The notes beneath the pieces were generated by a model. That model had not been told where the DNA came from and did not search any database. It worked only from the letters and a program-made list of their open reading frames with translations. A stretch of DNA of 64,000 nucleotides from NCBI RefSeq assembly GCF_003008535.1, contig NZ_CP027666.1:2097501-2161500 (forward strand), written 5' to 3'. Within the stretch, counting starts at the first letter, position 1. Every line of letters starts with the position of its first letter. Position numbers and translations under genes: made by a program. This stretch comes from Ottowia oryzae (GTDB lineage: Bacteria > Pseudomonadota > Gammaproteobacteria > Burkholderiales > Burkholderiaceae_C). Below, piece after piece: positions 1 through 8,197 of this stretch.

Positions 1-55
1 GGCCTGAGGGCGGCGACGCGCGTGCGATGGCCCAAGGCGCATGAGACGAAGGGTA

Positions 56-235
56 ATGAGCACCGAAAAAATCAGAACGAATCCCCGTCGTGCCACTTGG
101 CGTGCCGCCGTCTTCCGCCGCTTCGCCTGGCTGGCGGGCCTGGGCATCGTCGGCGTGACGCTGCCGTGGTGGCAGGCCGCTGTGCCAACCGCCACTGGCG
201 CAATTTGGCGCGGTGCCCCGCCCGCGCGGGCATGA
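56..235 (+). CDS. Hypothetical small membrane protein (59 aa)
   Basis: Short reading frame beginning MSTEKIRTNP, preceded by a GAAGGG ribosome-binding site about 4 bases before the ATG. It is rich in Arg and Trp and has one likely membrane segment (about residues 24-40, WLAGLGIVGVTLPWWQ). I do not recognise a family. The last codons run into the hairpin of a terminator at 216-248, an unusual overlap for a real gene, although a stop codon just inside a terminator stem does occur. It lies directly upstream of cobT on the same strand. It could be a small cobalamin-region membrane protein or a chance ORF in GC-rich DNA. Confidence 0.3.
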   Translation: MSTEKIRTNPRRATWRAAVFRRFAWLAGLGIVGVTLPWWQAAVPTATGAIWRGAPPARA

Positions 236-248
236 TGGCGGGGTTTTT
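216..248 (+). terminator. Rho-independent terminator upstream of cobT
   Basis: A 7-bp perfect stem CCCCGCC/GGCGGGG (216-222 with 237-243), a 14-base loop, then five T residues (244-248). It has the form of an intrinsic terminator for whatever is transcribed before cobT. It sits only 8 bases before the TTG at 257, so cobT needs either read-through or an attenuation-like arrangement. Confidence 0.6.
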
Positions 249-256
249 CGCAAGCC

Positions 257-1327
257 TTGGCAAAACCCGTGTTTCAGATTCCTCCCGTCCCTGATTTGAA
301 CAACCCCGATCTGGCGGCCGCATTGGCCGACAAGATCGCCCGCAAGACCGTGCCGCACGGCGCGCTGGGCCGGCTGGCCGCGCTGGCGCAGCGCCTGGGC
401 GCCATCCTGGGCACGACCGAGCCGCGCCTGCACGCGCCGCAGCTGGTGGTGTTTGCGGCCGACCACGGCATCGTGGCGCGCGGGGTGTCTGCGTACCCGA
501 GCGACGTGACCTGGCAGATGGTGGGCAATTTTCTGGCCGGCGGCGCTGCGGTGAGCGTGCTGGCGCGCCAGCACGGCATCGCGCAAACGGTGGTCGATTG
601 CGGCGTGCGGCACGACTTCGCCCCCGCGCCCGGGCTGCTGATTCGCAAAGTAGCGGCGGGCACGCAAGACGCCAGCGCAGGCCCGGCGATGACAGCCGCG
701 CAGTGCGACCAGGCGCTGGCCAACGGCGTGGCGCTGGTCCAGGGCTTGCCGGGCAATGCGCTGCTGCTGGGCGAGATGGGCATTGGCAACACCAGCGCCG
801 CCACGCTGCTGACAGCGCGCCTGGGTGGCGTGGACGTGGCCGAAGTCACCGGCGCCGGCACCGGCCTGGATACGCAAGGTGTGGCGCGCAAGACCGCCGT
901 GCTGCGCGAGGCGCTGGCCGCCAACGCCGAGGCCACGGCGCCCCTGGCCGCGCTGGCGGCGCTGGGCGGCTTGGAGATCGCCACCATGGTCGGCGCCATC
1001 CTGCAAGCGGCCAGCGAGCGGCGGGTGATTGTGGTGGACGGCTTCATCGCCAGCGCGGCGGTGCTGGTGGCCAGCCGGCTGGCGCCGCCGGTGCTGCAGC
1101 GCTGCGTGTTCGCACACCAGTCGGACGAGCGCGGCCATGCGCGTCTGCTGGCGATGCTGGGCGCGGGTGCCCCGGCGCAGCAAGGCATCGGCCCGCTGCT
1201 GGACATGGGCCTGCGCGTGGGCGAGGGCAGTGGCGCCGCGCTGGCGTGGCCCCTGCTGGTGTCGGCCTGCGCCATCCTGAACGAGATGGCCAGCTTTGAA
1301 TCGGCAGGCGTGTCTGACCGTGCGTGA
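257..1327 (+). CDS. cobT: Nicotinate-nucleotide--dimethylbenzimidazole phosphoribosyltransferase CobT
   Basis: Cytoplasmic enzyme that transfers phosphoribose from nicotinate mononucleotide to 5,6-dimethylbenzimidazole, giving alpha-ribazole phosphate for the lower ligand of cobalamin. The 356-residue length is normal for the family. Visible family landmarks are VVFAADHGIVARGVSAYP (about residues 65-82), GEMGIGNTSAA (about 172-182), VTGAGTGLD and the C-terminal LRVGEGSGAALA, which holds the catalytic Glu. The start is uncertain: TTG at 257 or in-frame GTG at 269, with no ATG nearby. cobS and cobC follow on the same strand, separated from cobT only by a dispersed repeat at 1341-1405. Confidence 0.93.
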   Translation: MAKPVFQIPPVPDLNNPDLAAALADKIARKTVPHGALGRLAALAQRLGAILGTTEPRLHAPQLVVFAADHGIVARGVSAYPSDVTWQMVGNFLAGGAAVSVLARQHGIAQTVVDCGVRHDFAPAPGLLIRKVAAGTQDASAGPAMTAAQCDQALANGVALVQGLPGNALLLGEMGIGNTSAATLLTARLGGVDVAEVTGAGTGLDTQGVARKTAVLREALAANAEATAPLAALAALGGLEIATMVGAILQAASERRVIVVDGFIASAAVLVASRLAPPVLQRCVFAHQSDERGHARLLAMLGAGAPAQQGIGPLLDMGLRVGEGSGAALAWPLLVSACAILNEMASFESAGVSDRA

Positions 1328-1340
1328 CGGGCACTCAGAC

Positions 1341-1405
1341 ACTATGAAAACCGTAGCTACCGGCGCTGGATGGATGGGCGCTAGAACCTTGTTTGGCTCT
1401 AAACC
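1341..1405. repeat. Dispersed palindromic repeat, copy 1
   Basis: Divergent copy of the window-wide repeat (GTAGCTACCGGCGCTGG ... GGGCGCTAGA), filling the gap between cobT and cobS. It ends 6 bases before the cobS ATG, so it lies in the leader of cobS. Confidence 0.65.
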
Positions 1406-1411
1406 TGTGTC

Positions 1412-2227
1412 ATGAACCCCGTGCAAGGCGTGCGCCATTTCCTGCTGGCGCTGCAGTTCTTTACCCGCATCCCCGTCACCGGCGGACTGGCGCAATGGGT
1501 GGGCTACAGCCCGGCCATGCTGCGCGCCAGCGCGGGGCACTTTCCGGGCGTGGGTTGGGTGGTGGGCGCCGTGGGTGCGCTGGTGCTGTGGGGCGCGCTG
1601 CGGGTGCTGCCCGGCGGCGCGCTGGGCGCCTTGGTGTCGGCGGCCTTCAGCACGCTGGCCACCGTGTGGCTGACCGGCGCTTTCCATGAGGATGGCATGG
1701 CCGACACCGCAGACGGCCTGGGCGGCGCGGTGACGCGCGAGCGCGCGCTGGCCATCATGAAGGATTCGCGCATCGGCACCTACGGCGCAGCCGCCCTGGT
1801 GCTGGTGCTGGCGTTGAAACTGGCGCTGCTCGCCCTGCTGGCGCAAGAGCGCGGCGCCGCCGTGGCTGCGGCCGTGCTGGTGGCTGGGCACGTGCTGTCG
1901 CGCTTCGCGCCGCTGCTGCTGATGCGTGCGCTGCCGTACGTGGGCGATGCGGATGGCAGCAAATCCAAACCGCTGGCCGATGCGGTGCCGCGCGGCGGTG
2001 TGCTGGTGGGGCTTGTGTGGTCCATACCGGCGCTGGCGCTGATGGTGCTTGCGCTGGGTGCTTTCAATACCGTAGCAGGCGCCTTGCCGTGGGCGCTGGC
2101 CCTGCTGGGCATGAAGCGCCTGCTGGCGCGGCGGCTGCAAGGCTTTACCGGCGACACGCTGGGCGCCACGCAACAGGCGTGCGAGGTGGCGATGCTGCTG
2201 GGCGCCGTGCTGGTGTGGCCCGCATGA
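1412..2227 (+). CDS. cobS: Adenosylcobinamide-GDP ribazoletransferase (cobalamin synthase) CobS
   Basis: Integral membrane enzyme that joins adenosylcobinamide-GDP to alpha-ribazole (or its phosphate), the last assembly step of adenosylcobalamin. It has 271 residues, N-terminal FLLALQFFTRIPV and the metal-binding motif HEDGMADTADGLGG at about residues 91-104, followed by KDSRIGTYG, all typical of CobS. Several hydrophobic segments follow (LVLVLALKLALLALLA; LVGLVWSIPALALMVLAL). The stop overlaps the cobC ATG by ATGA, so the two are translationally coupled. DNA at 2045-2078 inside the gene resembles half of the dispersed repeat and encodes roughly ALGAFNTVAG. Confidence 0.95.
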   Translation: MNPVQGVRHFLLALQFFTRIPVTGGLAQWVGYSPAMLRASAGHFPGVGWVVGAVGALVLWGALRVLPGGALGALVSAAFSTLATVWLTGAFHEDGMADTADGLGGAVTRERALAIMKDSRIGTYGAAALVLVLALKLALLALLAQERGAAVAAAVLVAGHVLSRFAPLLLMRALPYVGDADGSKSKPLADAVPRGGVLVGLVWSIPALALMVLALGAFNTVAGALPWALALLGMKRLLARRLQGFTGDTLGATQQACEVAMLLGAVLVWPA

Positions 2228-2778
2228 CGGCGCTCTGGCTGGTGCGCCACGCCCCGGTGATCGCCCCACCGGGCATGTGCTACGGCGCCACCGATCTGCC
2301 CGCCGACGCCGACGCCACTCTTGAGGCGGCCCAGACCCTGGCGCAGTCGCTGCCGCAGGGGGTGCGGCTGCGCAGCTCGCCGCTACAAAGATGCGAGCGG
2401 CTGGCGTTGGCGCTGTGTGCGCTGCGGCCTGATTTGACCCTGATTACCGACCCGCGCCTGCGCGAGATGGACTTCGGCGCGTGGGAAGCCCAGCCGTGGG
2501 ACGCCGTGCCGCGCGCCGCCTTCGACGCCTGGACGGCCGACTTTGCCCACGGGCGGCCGGGCGGTCACGGTGAAAGCGTGGCCGAGGTGATGGCGCGCGT
2601 GGGCGCCGCGTGGGACGAGGCCCGCCAGTCGGGCGGCGACACGCTGTGGGTCACCCACGCGGGCGTGATGCGCGCGGCCCTGCTGTGGTCGCGCGGTGTT
2701 CGCTTGCCCGCGACGGCCGCCGACTGGCCGCGCGAGGTGCTGGGCTTCGGCCAGGTAATTCAGCTGGATCTGGGCTGA
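2224..2778 (+). CDS. cobC: Alpha-ribazole phosphatase / histidine phosphatase family protein CobC
   Basis: A 184-residue histidine phosphatase. It begins MTALWLVRHAPV with the phosphohistidine motif RHA at residues 8-10, and carries the second active-site His in TLWVTHAGVMRA near residue 143. The acid motif is REMDFGAWE. The expected role is dephosphorylation of alpha-ribazole 5'-phosphate or adenosylcobalamin 5'-phosphate, supported by the ATGA overlap with cobS. The reading frame extends further upstream, but the ATG at 2224 is the sensible start. Without the cob context it could be called a general phosphoglycerate-mutase-like phosphatase. Confidence 0.88.
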   Translation: MTALWLVRHAPVIAPPGMCYGATDLPADADATLEAAQTLAQSLPQGVRLRSSPLQRCERLALALCALRPDLTLITDPRLREMDFGAWEAQPWDAVPRAAFDAWTADFAHGRPGGHGESVAEVMARVGAAWDEARQSGGDTLWVTHAGVMRAALLWSRGVRLPATAADWPREVLGFGQVIQLDLG

Positions 2779-2828
2779 GCCCGCGCCGCGCGCATCTACA
2801 CTGCGGCGGCCCCCACCGCCTAGCCACC

Positions 2829-3545
2829 ATGCCCGACACCTCACCGCACCTGCACGTCGATCAATTGCACTTTGGCTACCCCGGCCGCCCGCTGTGGGTC
2901 GGCTGGTCTCACCACTGGGCGCCTGGGCTGGGCCTGGTGCGCGGTGGCGACGGCAGCGGCAAGACCAGCCTGCTGCAGTTGCTGGCCGGCCAGCGCAGCG
3001 CGGCGAGTGGGCGCATCGCCTTGCAGTGGTCGGCCGAGGAAGATGGGGCGCCCGCCAGCGCGCCCTACATCCCGTCCGACACCGCGCCCAGCGCCGTGGT
3101 GCCCGTCACTTCCACTGGCTCCGTCGCGCCGGGTGCCGCTTACATCGAGCAGGTGTTCTGGATGAATCCGCGCGAACCTGGCCTGCCACCCACGCAAACG
3201 CCCGCGCAGTGGCTGGCCACGCTCCCCGCCCGTTGGCCGCAATGGAGCGACTCCGCCTTGCAGCAGTACCTACAGGGCTGGACCCTGGCGCCGCACCTGG
3301 GCAAACCGCTGCTGGCCCTGTCCACCGGCACGCAGCGCAAGCTGTTCATGGCCGCCGCCCTGGCCAGCGGCGCGCCGCTGACGCTGATCGACGAACCCGT
3401 GGCGGGTCTGGACAAGCCTTCGGTCAACTACCTTGCAGACGCGCTGAACGCCGTGGCCCACGCCCCGCAGCGCATCGTGCTGGTGGCGCATTACGAGGCG
3501 CTGCCCGGCGTGCGCTGGCAGAGCATGGTTGATCTACCCGGCTGA
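2829..3545 (+). CDS. ABC transporter ATP-binding subunit-like protein, orphan
   Basis: A 238-residue ABC-type ATPase. Walker A is GGDGSGKTS (about residues 38-46), the signature is LSTGTQRK (about 163-170) in place of LSGGQ, and Walker B with its catalytic Glu is LTLIDEPVAGLD (about 183-194). The H-loop His is in VLVAHYE near the C-terminus. The residues before the signature are long and Pro/Ala-rich. No permease or binding protein lies next to it. It follows cobC by 50 bp, so it may be co-transcribed. LSTGT-type signatures occur in heme-exporter (CcmA-like) and related small ATPases; I cannot name the substrate. Confidence 0.75.
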   Translation: MPDTSPHLHVDQLHFGYPGRPLWVGWSHHWAPGLGLVRGGDGSGKTSLLQLLAGQRSAASGRIALQWSAEEDGAPASAPYIPSDTAPSAVVPVTSTGSVAPGAAYIEQVFWMNPREPGLPPTQTPAQWLATLPARWPQWSDSALQQYLQGWTLAPHLGKPLLALSTGTQRKLFMAAALASGAPLTLIDEPVAGLDKPSVNYLADALNAVAHAPQRIVLVAHYEALPGVRWQSMVDLPG

Positions 3546-3764
3546 CGACGCGCCCGGGCGCTGCGCCGCCGTGTCTGCATAGCCGCGCCGTACAGACGTT
3601 GATGGGCAGATTTCTATAAGGATTCGCCGTTTGGCGCCCGACTTGCCTGCGCCGAGTGCTTTCATTACCGTAGCAGATCGAGTCGCGCAGCGGCATCTCT
3701 ATATGACCGCCTGACGCGGCCCTGGGTGCTTGTGCGCCGCCTCGCACGGCACTAAGATGGCTGT

Positions 3765-4385
3765 ATGCAAACACAGTCATCAGCGCTGGGCGAATTGTTC
3801 CCGCCCGAGCCGGTTCAGCTGCTGGAGGATGCAGAAGGCGGCATCGTCTACCACCCCGGCGCGGCCACGCCGGCGCAGGCACAGCGCTGGTACGAGGGCC
3901 TGCGCCCGCTGCTGCCCTGGCGCAGTGAAGAGCGCCCGATGTACGACCGCATCGTCGCCGTGCCGCGCCTGATGGCGAGCGTGGCTTTGGACGACCCCAG
4001 CCGCCCGGCATTGCTGGACGAGGCGTTGGCGGCGGTGAAGGCGGTGGCGCCCGCCGGCTACACGCGCGCCGGCTTCAATCTGTACCGCGACGGGCAAGAC
4101 AGCGTGGCCATGCATGGCGACCGTGTGGGCGATTTGGCGGCGGGGCAGCCCATCGCCATCCTGTCGCTGGGCGCCGCGCGCGACATGCTGATCCAGCCAC
4201 GCCCCGGCATTGGCCGCACCACGCCCCGGCGCGGCCTGCGCATCGGCCTGCCGCCCGGCAGCGTGCTGGTGATGAGCCACGCCAGCCAGCGCACGCACCT
4301 GCACGGCATACCGAAGTCGTCCGAGCCGGTGGGCCCGCGCATCAGCATCGCTTTTAGAGTGCGCCTTGCCGTGGTTGGCCGCTAG
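3765..4385 (+). CDS. AlkB-like 2-oxoglutarate/Fe(II)-dependent dioxygenase
   Basis: A 206-residue protein of the AlkB family, which oxidatively removes alkyl groups from DNA or RNA bases. Visible signature pieces are YNLYRDGQDS-type sequence (AGFNLYRDGQDS) before the iron motif H-G-D (MHGDRVGD, about residues 118-125), the distal His in RTHLHGIPK (about 177) and the 2-oxoglutarate-binding arginines in GPRISIAFR (about 191-199). The first motif reads HGD where many AlkB proteins have HSD or HQD. The stop codon shares the palindrome CTAG with the stop of the convergent gene at 4382. No ada or other repair gene is adjacent. Confidence 0.85.
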   Translation: MQTQSSALGELFPPEPVQLLEDAEGGIVYHPGAATPAQAQRWYEGLRPLLPWRSEERPMYDRIVAVPRLMASVALDDPSRPALLDEALAAVKAVAPAGYTRAGFNLYRDGQDSVAMHGDRVGDLAAGQPIAILSLGAARDMLIQPRPGIGRTTPRRGLRIGLPPGSVLVMSHASQRTHLHGIPKSSEPVGPRISIAFRVRLAVVGR

Positions 4386-6940
4386 CGGCGGGCCGGTGCG
4401 CCGGCCGTCATGTCGGTAGAGCCCCAGGGTCGCCAGTCGTCTGTTTGAACCCAGGTTCCACGCGGGCCATTGCGCGTGGTGTTGCCGGCCAAATGCTTTT
4501 CCCAGAGGTTTTTCGACTCCGGATCGCCATCGCGGTGCAGATACGGCGCCAGCCGGGCTAAGGCGCTGCCTCGCTTGCTCTCGGTTTCCTGGAAATGCTT
4601 CCACTCATCGGCCTGATAGGCGTAGATGGACTCGTCGCTGGCCGAGTCGCGCCCGCCGTACATGTACGAGGCATAGCGCGCGTATTCGAGCTTGTCGCCC
4701 CAGTCGGACTGGGTGGCGTTCATGCCCGCCAGATCCTTGAAGAATTGCCCCTGTGAATCGGTGAGCTTCTGCTTTTTCGCGTGGTTGATCGCTTCGGCAA
4801 TCAACATGCCCGCAAAGCCTGCGGCAGCGCCCACCACGCCCAGCGCAGGGCCCAACACGCGTGAGCCGACAGCCAGGCCGCGAATGACCTGGCTGGCCGT
4901 GTTCGCGGCGTAGTTGCCGGCCAGCGTGGCCGCCTTCGGCGCCAGCATGTTCAGCGTGGACGTGACGGCCATGCCTGCCGTGGCAGAACCGCCGGCAATC
5001 TGAATGCCCGCGCCCGCCTTTTCCAGCGCCGTGTTGGCGCGCTTGAGCGCGGCCACGCCGGTCACGATGTCCATCACGCCGCCTGCGGCATCCAGCCCCG
5101 CGCCGAAGGTAAAGCGCAGGAAGGAACGCCCCGCGGCCACGGCGCTGTTGGGCTTGCCGCGTGCACCCATGGCCTCGCCAACCTGCTGGGCCGCAGCGTT
5201 GTAGTTGTCGAGTTCGGCGCCGTTCAGACGCTGGCCGTCGGGGCCGAGGGTTTCCAGCTCCGCCGCGCCGGCATTCACCCTGTCGGCGATCGCGGCGTTG
5301 ACTTTCTGCGCAGCGCCCTTGCTGCTGGACTTGCCCCAGATGTCCGAGAAGTTGTCGTCCATCAGGCCGAGCCACTCGGTGGCCTTGACCTTGGGCACGC
5401 CGCCTTCGCCGGCCACCTTGCTCACCTGCTCGATGATGTTGGAGCCAAAGCGCGCGAAGTCGGTACCCATGCTGAGTCCGCCCACCAGGTCGCGCGCTGC
5501 GGCCACGCGCTGATCCGAGGTCATTTCGCTCCAGCCGGCGTTCTTGATCTGCATCGCGCCGCTCAGGAAACCCATCATTCCCGAGATCGCGCCCAGCGTT
5601 CCAGTAGACGAGGCACCGTGCAACATCTTTTTGACCGTGCCGGCCGTCTTTTCTCGGTCGCCACTCACATTCTTCAGAGCTTTTTCGGTCAACTCATCGA
5701 TCTTGTTCACATCGCGGGATTCCGCCGCGTCAGAAATGGCCTGGCGGATCGCTTTTCTGTCGTCGTCGGTCATTGGGGTCGTGCTCAAAGCCCCCAATTG
5801 GTCGCCCAACTTTTTATAGTTGTCGTAGAGCTTGTCTGACTTGTCCATCGTCCCCAGCGCGCCGTTGATGCCACCCTTCACGATAGAAATGGTGTCGCGC
5901 AGCGCCATGGCCTGCACGTCCTGCGGCGCGCCCGAGGGGTTGGCGATGTTCTTGTTGAGCTGGTAGGTGGACAGGTTCTGGTTGAAGGCTTGCCTGCGCT
6001 GCGCGTAGTCGTCAGGGCGCAGTACCCGCAGCGCATCGAAGTAGTTGGAAACCTCTGCATCGATGCTGGCGAGTTGCTCTCGGTCAGGGCTGCCCTGGTT
6101 GGCCTTCTCGGTCTGTGCAATCACGTTTTCTTCGAAGCGGGTGTTGGCGCTGCCGTCCTTGTTGAACAAGGCGTTGTCGACCTTGTCGCGGATGCCGTTG
6201 ATGTCCGAATCTGGCAGCAGCTTCTCAGCCGCAAACGCCATCTCGCGGCGGTAGCGCTCGGCAATGTCGGGCTTGGCCATCAGCTTCGAAAGCTGGTCGG
6301 CCACCGCGTCCTTGTCGACGATTTCATTGACGTCTTGGCCGGTCAGCTTGGTGGGCTTGTCGGACGTTTCGCGGTAGGTGCCGCTGCCCGTGTTGATCGT
6401 TTCGGCGTAGCCATACAGGTCGTAGCCACTGTCCAGCGCAGCCTGTGCGTCCATCAGCTTCTTGGCCTTGGCCTCGTCGGAATCGGCGGCCAGTCGGCCG
6501 TCCTTCACCTCCGCTTCAATCACCTTGCCGAACTGCTGGGCTGCAATGGTGCCCACCGTGTCACCGTCCTGGTAGTCGATGCCTTCTTGTTTGGCCTTCT
6601 GCTTGTCCACTTGCCGGCTGCTCAGCGAATCGCCGAATTCGGGCACGCCGGTCTTCTCGCGAATGCCCGATGGGCCGAGGCGCAGATAGTCGGTCACGTC
6701 GAAGCCAGCTGGCTTGACCTGCAAGTTCGGCTCGACGTGGCGCGGCCCGCCGCGAACGGCGAGTGCGATCTTGGGCTCCACCTCCGGCAGCTCTTCAAGC
6801 CACTCATCGGGCTTGCGGGTGGCTGCCTCGGTCTGCGCAGGGCTTGGCTTATCAGGCGCGTCTTGGCGAGGGGCTTCCTGCTCGTGGTTGACCGGCGCCG
6901 CTGGGGCGATCTGTGGGGAAGGAGAGGTAACGGAGGTCAT
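4382..6940 (-). CDS. Large effector-like protein of unknown function (852 aa)
   Basis: I do not recognise this protein with certainty. The likely start is the ATG at 6940 (MTSVTSPSPQ); an upstream in-frame start at 7066 would add 42 unlikely residues. There is no Sec signal. The first 60 residues are rich in Pro, Ala, Gln, Glu and Ser. A long hydrophilic helical region follows, with hydrophobic Gly/Ala-rich segments near residues 450-460, 615-660 and 690-710 (for example GVVGAAAGFAGMLIAEAI). This layout resembles HrpK/translocator-like type III substrates of plant-associated bacteria and some pore-forming proteins, but no secretion genes are in the window and no TTCG-type hrp box was seen upstream. 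It converges on the AlkB gene with a 4-bp overlap. Confidence 0.6.
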   Translation of the reverse strand: MTSVTSPSPQIAPAAPVNHEQEAPRQDAPDKPSPAQTEAATRKPDEWLEELPEVEPKIALAVRGGPRHVEPNLQVKPAGFDVTDYLRLGPSGIREKTGVPEFGDSLSSRQVDKQKAKQEGIDYQDGDTVGTIAAQQFGKVIEAEVKDGRLAADSDEAKAKKLMDAQAALDSGYDLYGYAETINTGSGTYRETSDKPTKLTGQDVNEIVDKDAVADQLSKLMAKPDIAERYRREMAFAAEKLLPDSDINGIRDKVDNALFNKDGSANTRFEENVIAQTEKANQGSPDREQLASIDAEVSNYFDALRVLRPDDYAQRRQAFNQNLSTYQLNKNIANPSGAPQDVQAMALRDTISIVKGGINGALGTMDKSDKLYDNYKKLGDQLGALSTTPMTDDDRKAIRQAISDAAESRDVNKIDELTEKALKNVSGDREKTAGTVKKMLHGASSTGTLGAISGMMGFLSGAMQIKNAGWSEMTSDQRVAAARDLVGGLSMGTDFARFGSNIIEQVSKVAGEGGVPKVKATEWLGLMDDNFSDIWGKSSSKGAAQKVNAAIADRVNAGAAELETLGPDGQRLNGAELDNYNAAAQQVGEAMGARGKPNSAVAAGRSFLRFTFGAGLDAAGGVMDIVTGVAALKRANTALEKAGAGIQIAGGSATAGMAVTSTLNMLAPKAATLAGNYAANTASQVIRGLAVGSRVLGPALGVVGAAAGFAGMLIAEAINHAKKQKLTDSQGQFFKDLAGMNATQSDWGDKLEYARYASYMYGGRDSASDESIYAYQADEWKHFQETESKRGSALARLAPYLHRDGDPESKNLWEKHLAGNTTRNGPRGTWVQTDDWRPWGSTDMTAGAPARR

Positions 6941-7105
6941 GTGCGCCAGCTTAGGCAAACTCCCCCGGAGGTGAAAGCTGGTAGCGTTACCTATGTCTGC
7001 GCGGGGCCAAGCCGCTCGCACACCGGTGCCGCACGCCGTTGGTGCAACACGCACGGTGGGGTGCACCGAAAACGGGGAGGCGCAGCGCAGATGGGTGCGG
7101 TGCGC

Positions 7106-7933
7106 TCAGATTTGCGTGCCCGGCAGTGCGCGCAGGCTGGCTTCAATGGCTGCGGCCGTGGCCAGCGGCTTTTCCATTGGAAACAAATGCGTGCCGTCGA
7201 TCATCATCACGCGCCCCTTGGCAATGCGGCGCGTGCCCTCCACACCACCCACCTGCCGCAACTCGGCCGACTGCAGCCCGCCAATGAAGGTCAGCGGGCA
7301 TTTCAGCGGATGGCGGCGCAGCAGGGTTTCGATGTGATGGGGCAAGGTGTCGTAGATGCGCGATTCCACCTGCGGGTCGAACGCCAGGCGCCAAGTGCCT
7401 TCGGCGTCCAGCGTGCCGTGGTCCACATAGTCGTGGAGCACCTGTTCGTCCCATTCGGCAAAAACCCTCTTGGCGCGAAAGTAGTCGAACACAGCCGCAC
7501 GGTCTTCCCATTCGTTGCGGCGCCGGCGGCTGACCTGGCTGGGCGAAAAGCGCTGCATCAAGCGCGGGGCGCGCTTGGCCAGTCCCAGGCCACGTGCACG
7601 CCAGCCACTGACGACGGGCGAATCCAGCAGCACCACGGCTTGAGCCAGCTCAGGGTGCTGGGCGGCGCACATCAGGCTCAGAATGCCTCCCAACGAGTGG
7701 CCTACCAGGCACGGCGCCTGCCCGCCCCGCGCGGCCTTTTGCTGCGCGGCGAATTCCGCCAGTTGCTGAACCAGGTGCGGCCAGCCGTCGGTCACCGGAT
7801 GGCGCGGGTCGTGACCGTACATCTCGATGGCGCTGACTCCCCAGCCGCGTGCGCGCAGGCTGTCCAGCATGACGCGGTAGGTGCTGGCCGGAAAGCTGTT
7901 TCCGTGCGAGAAGACGATGTGGTTCATGGGCAT
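7106..7933 (-). CDS. Alpha/beta hydrolase
   Basis: A 275-residue alpha/beta-hydrolase fold protein. The oxyanion region is FSHGNSFPAS (about residues 8-17), the nucleophile elbow is VGHSLGGILS with Ser near residue 79, and the catalytic His is in IDGTHLFPMEKP near residue 249. An N-terminal signal is absent, so it should be cytoplasmic. The start can be 7933 (MPMNHIVF) or 7927 (MNHIVF). It is transcribed in the same direction as the large unknown gene downstream, 165 bp away. The substrate cannot be deduced. Confidence 0.85.
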   Translation of the reverse strand: MPMNHIVFSHGNSFPASTYRVMLDSLRARGWGVSAIEMYGHDPRHPVTDGWPHLVQQLAEFAAQQKAARGGQAPCLVGHSLGGILSLMCAAQHPELAQAVVLLDSPVVSGWRARGLGLAKRAPRLMQRFSPSQVSRRRRNEWEDRAAVFDYFRAKRVFAEWDEQVLHDYVDHGTLDAEGTWRLAFDPQVESRIYDTLPHHIETLLRRHPLKCPLTFIGGLQSAELRQVGGVEGTRRIAKGRVMMIDGTHLFPMEKPLATAAAIEASLRALPGTQI

Positions 7934-8167
7934 GGGGTGCAGATGGCCGCACGGGCAAGAGGGCGCGCGCTGCGGGGTTCAGGATACCTTGAGCCTATCG
8001 CGGGCGATTCGTCAGCCAAGGGCTGCGACGGTGGAGGGCGGCAAGGTCGTGCTGGAAGGAAAGCCCGCCGGGGCTGAGCCGACAGACAGCAACGCACGGC
8101 AGCCGAATGCCGGAGCGCGCCGGGCCGTGCGAGCGTCGAGCTGTCCACGGCTTGGTATGCGTCCGCT

Positions 8168-8185
8168 CGCCGCACCGGTGCGGCG
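8168..8185. terminator. Perfect 18-bp palindrome after the efflux operon
   Basis: CGCCGCACC/GGTGCGGCG is a perfect inverted repeat 13 bp beyond the stop codon of the outer-membrane efflux gene (minus strand). There is no T-run, so it is either a Rho-type or mRNA-stabilising hairpin or a protein-binding palindrome. The rest of 7934-8197 holds no gene I can support. Confidence 0.4.
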
Positions 8186-8197
8186 GGCAGACCACGC

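Noticed and set aside
1..256. Cobalamin riboswitch before cobT
   Set aside because: I looked for the B12-box and core pairing and found only a short hairpin terminator; no convincing element.
6941..7105. PIP/hrp-type promoter upstream of the effector-like gene
   Set aside because: One TTCG-like match occurs but no second box at the required spacing.
5990..8077. 695-codon plus-strand ORF over the effector-like gene and hydrolase
   Set aside because: It spans two minus-strand genes and has no family motif; an antisense shadow.
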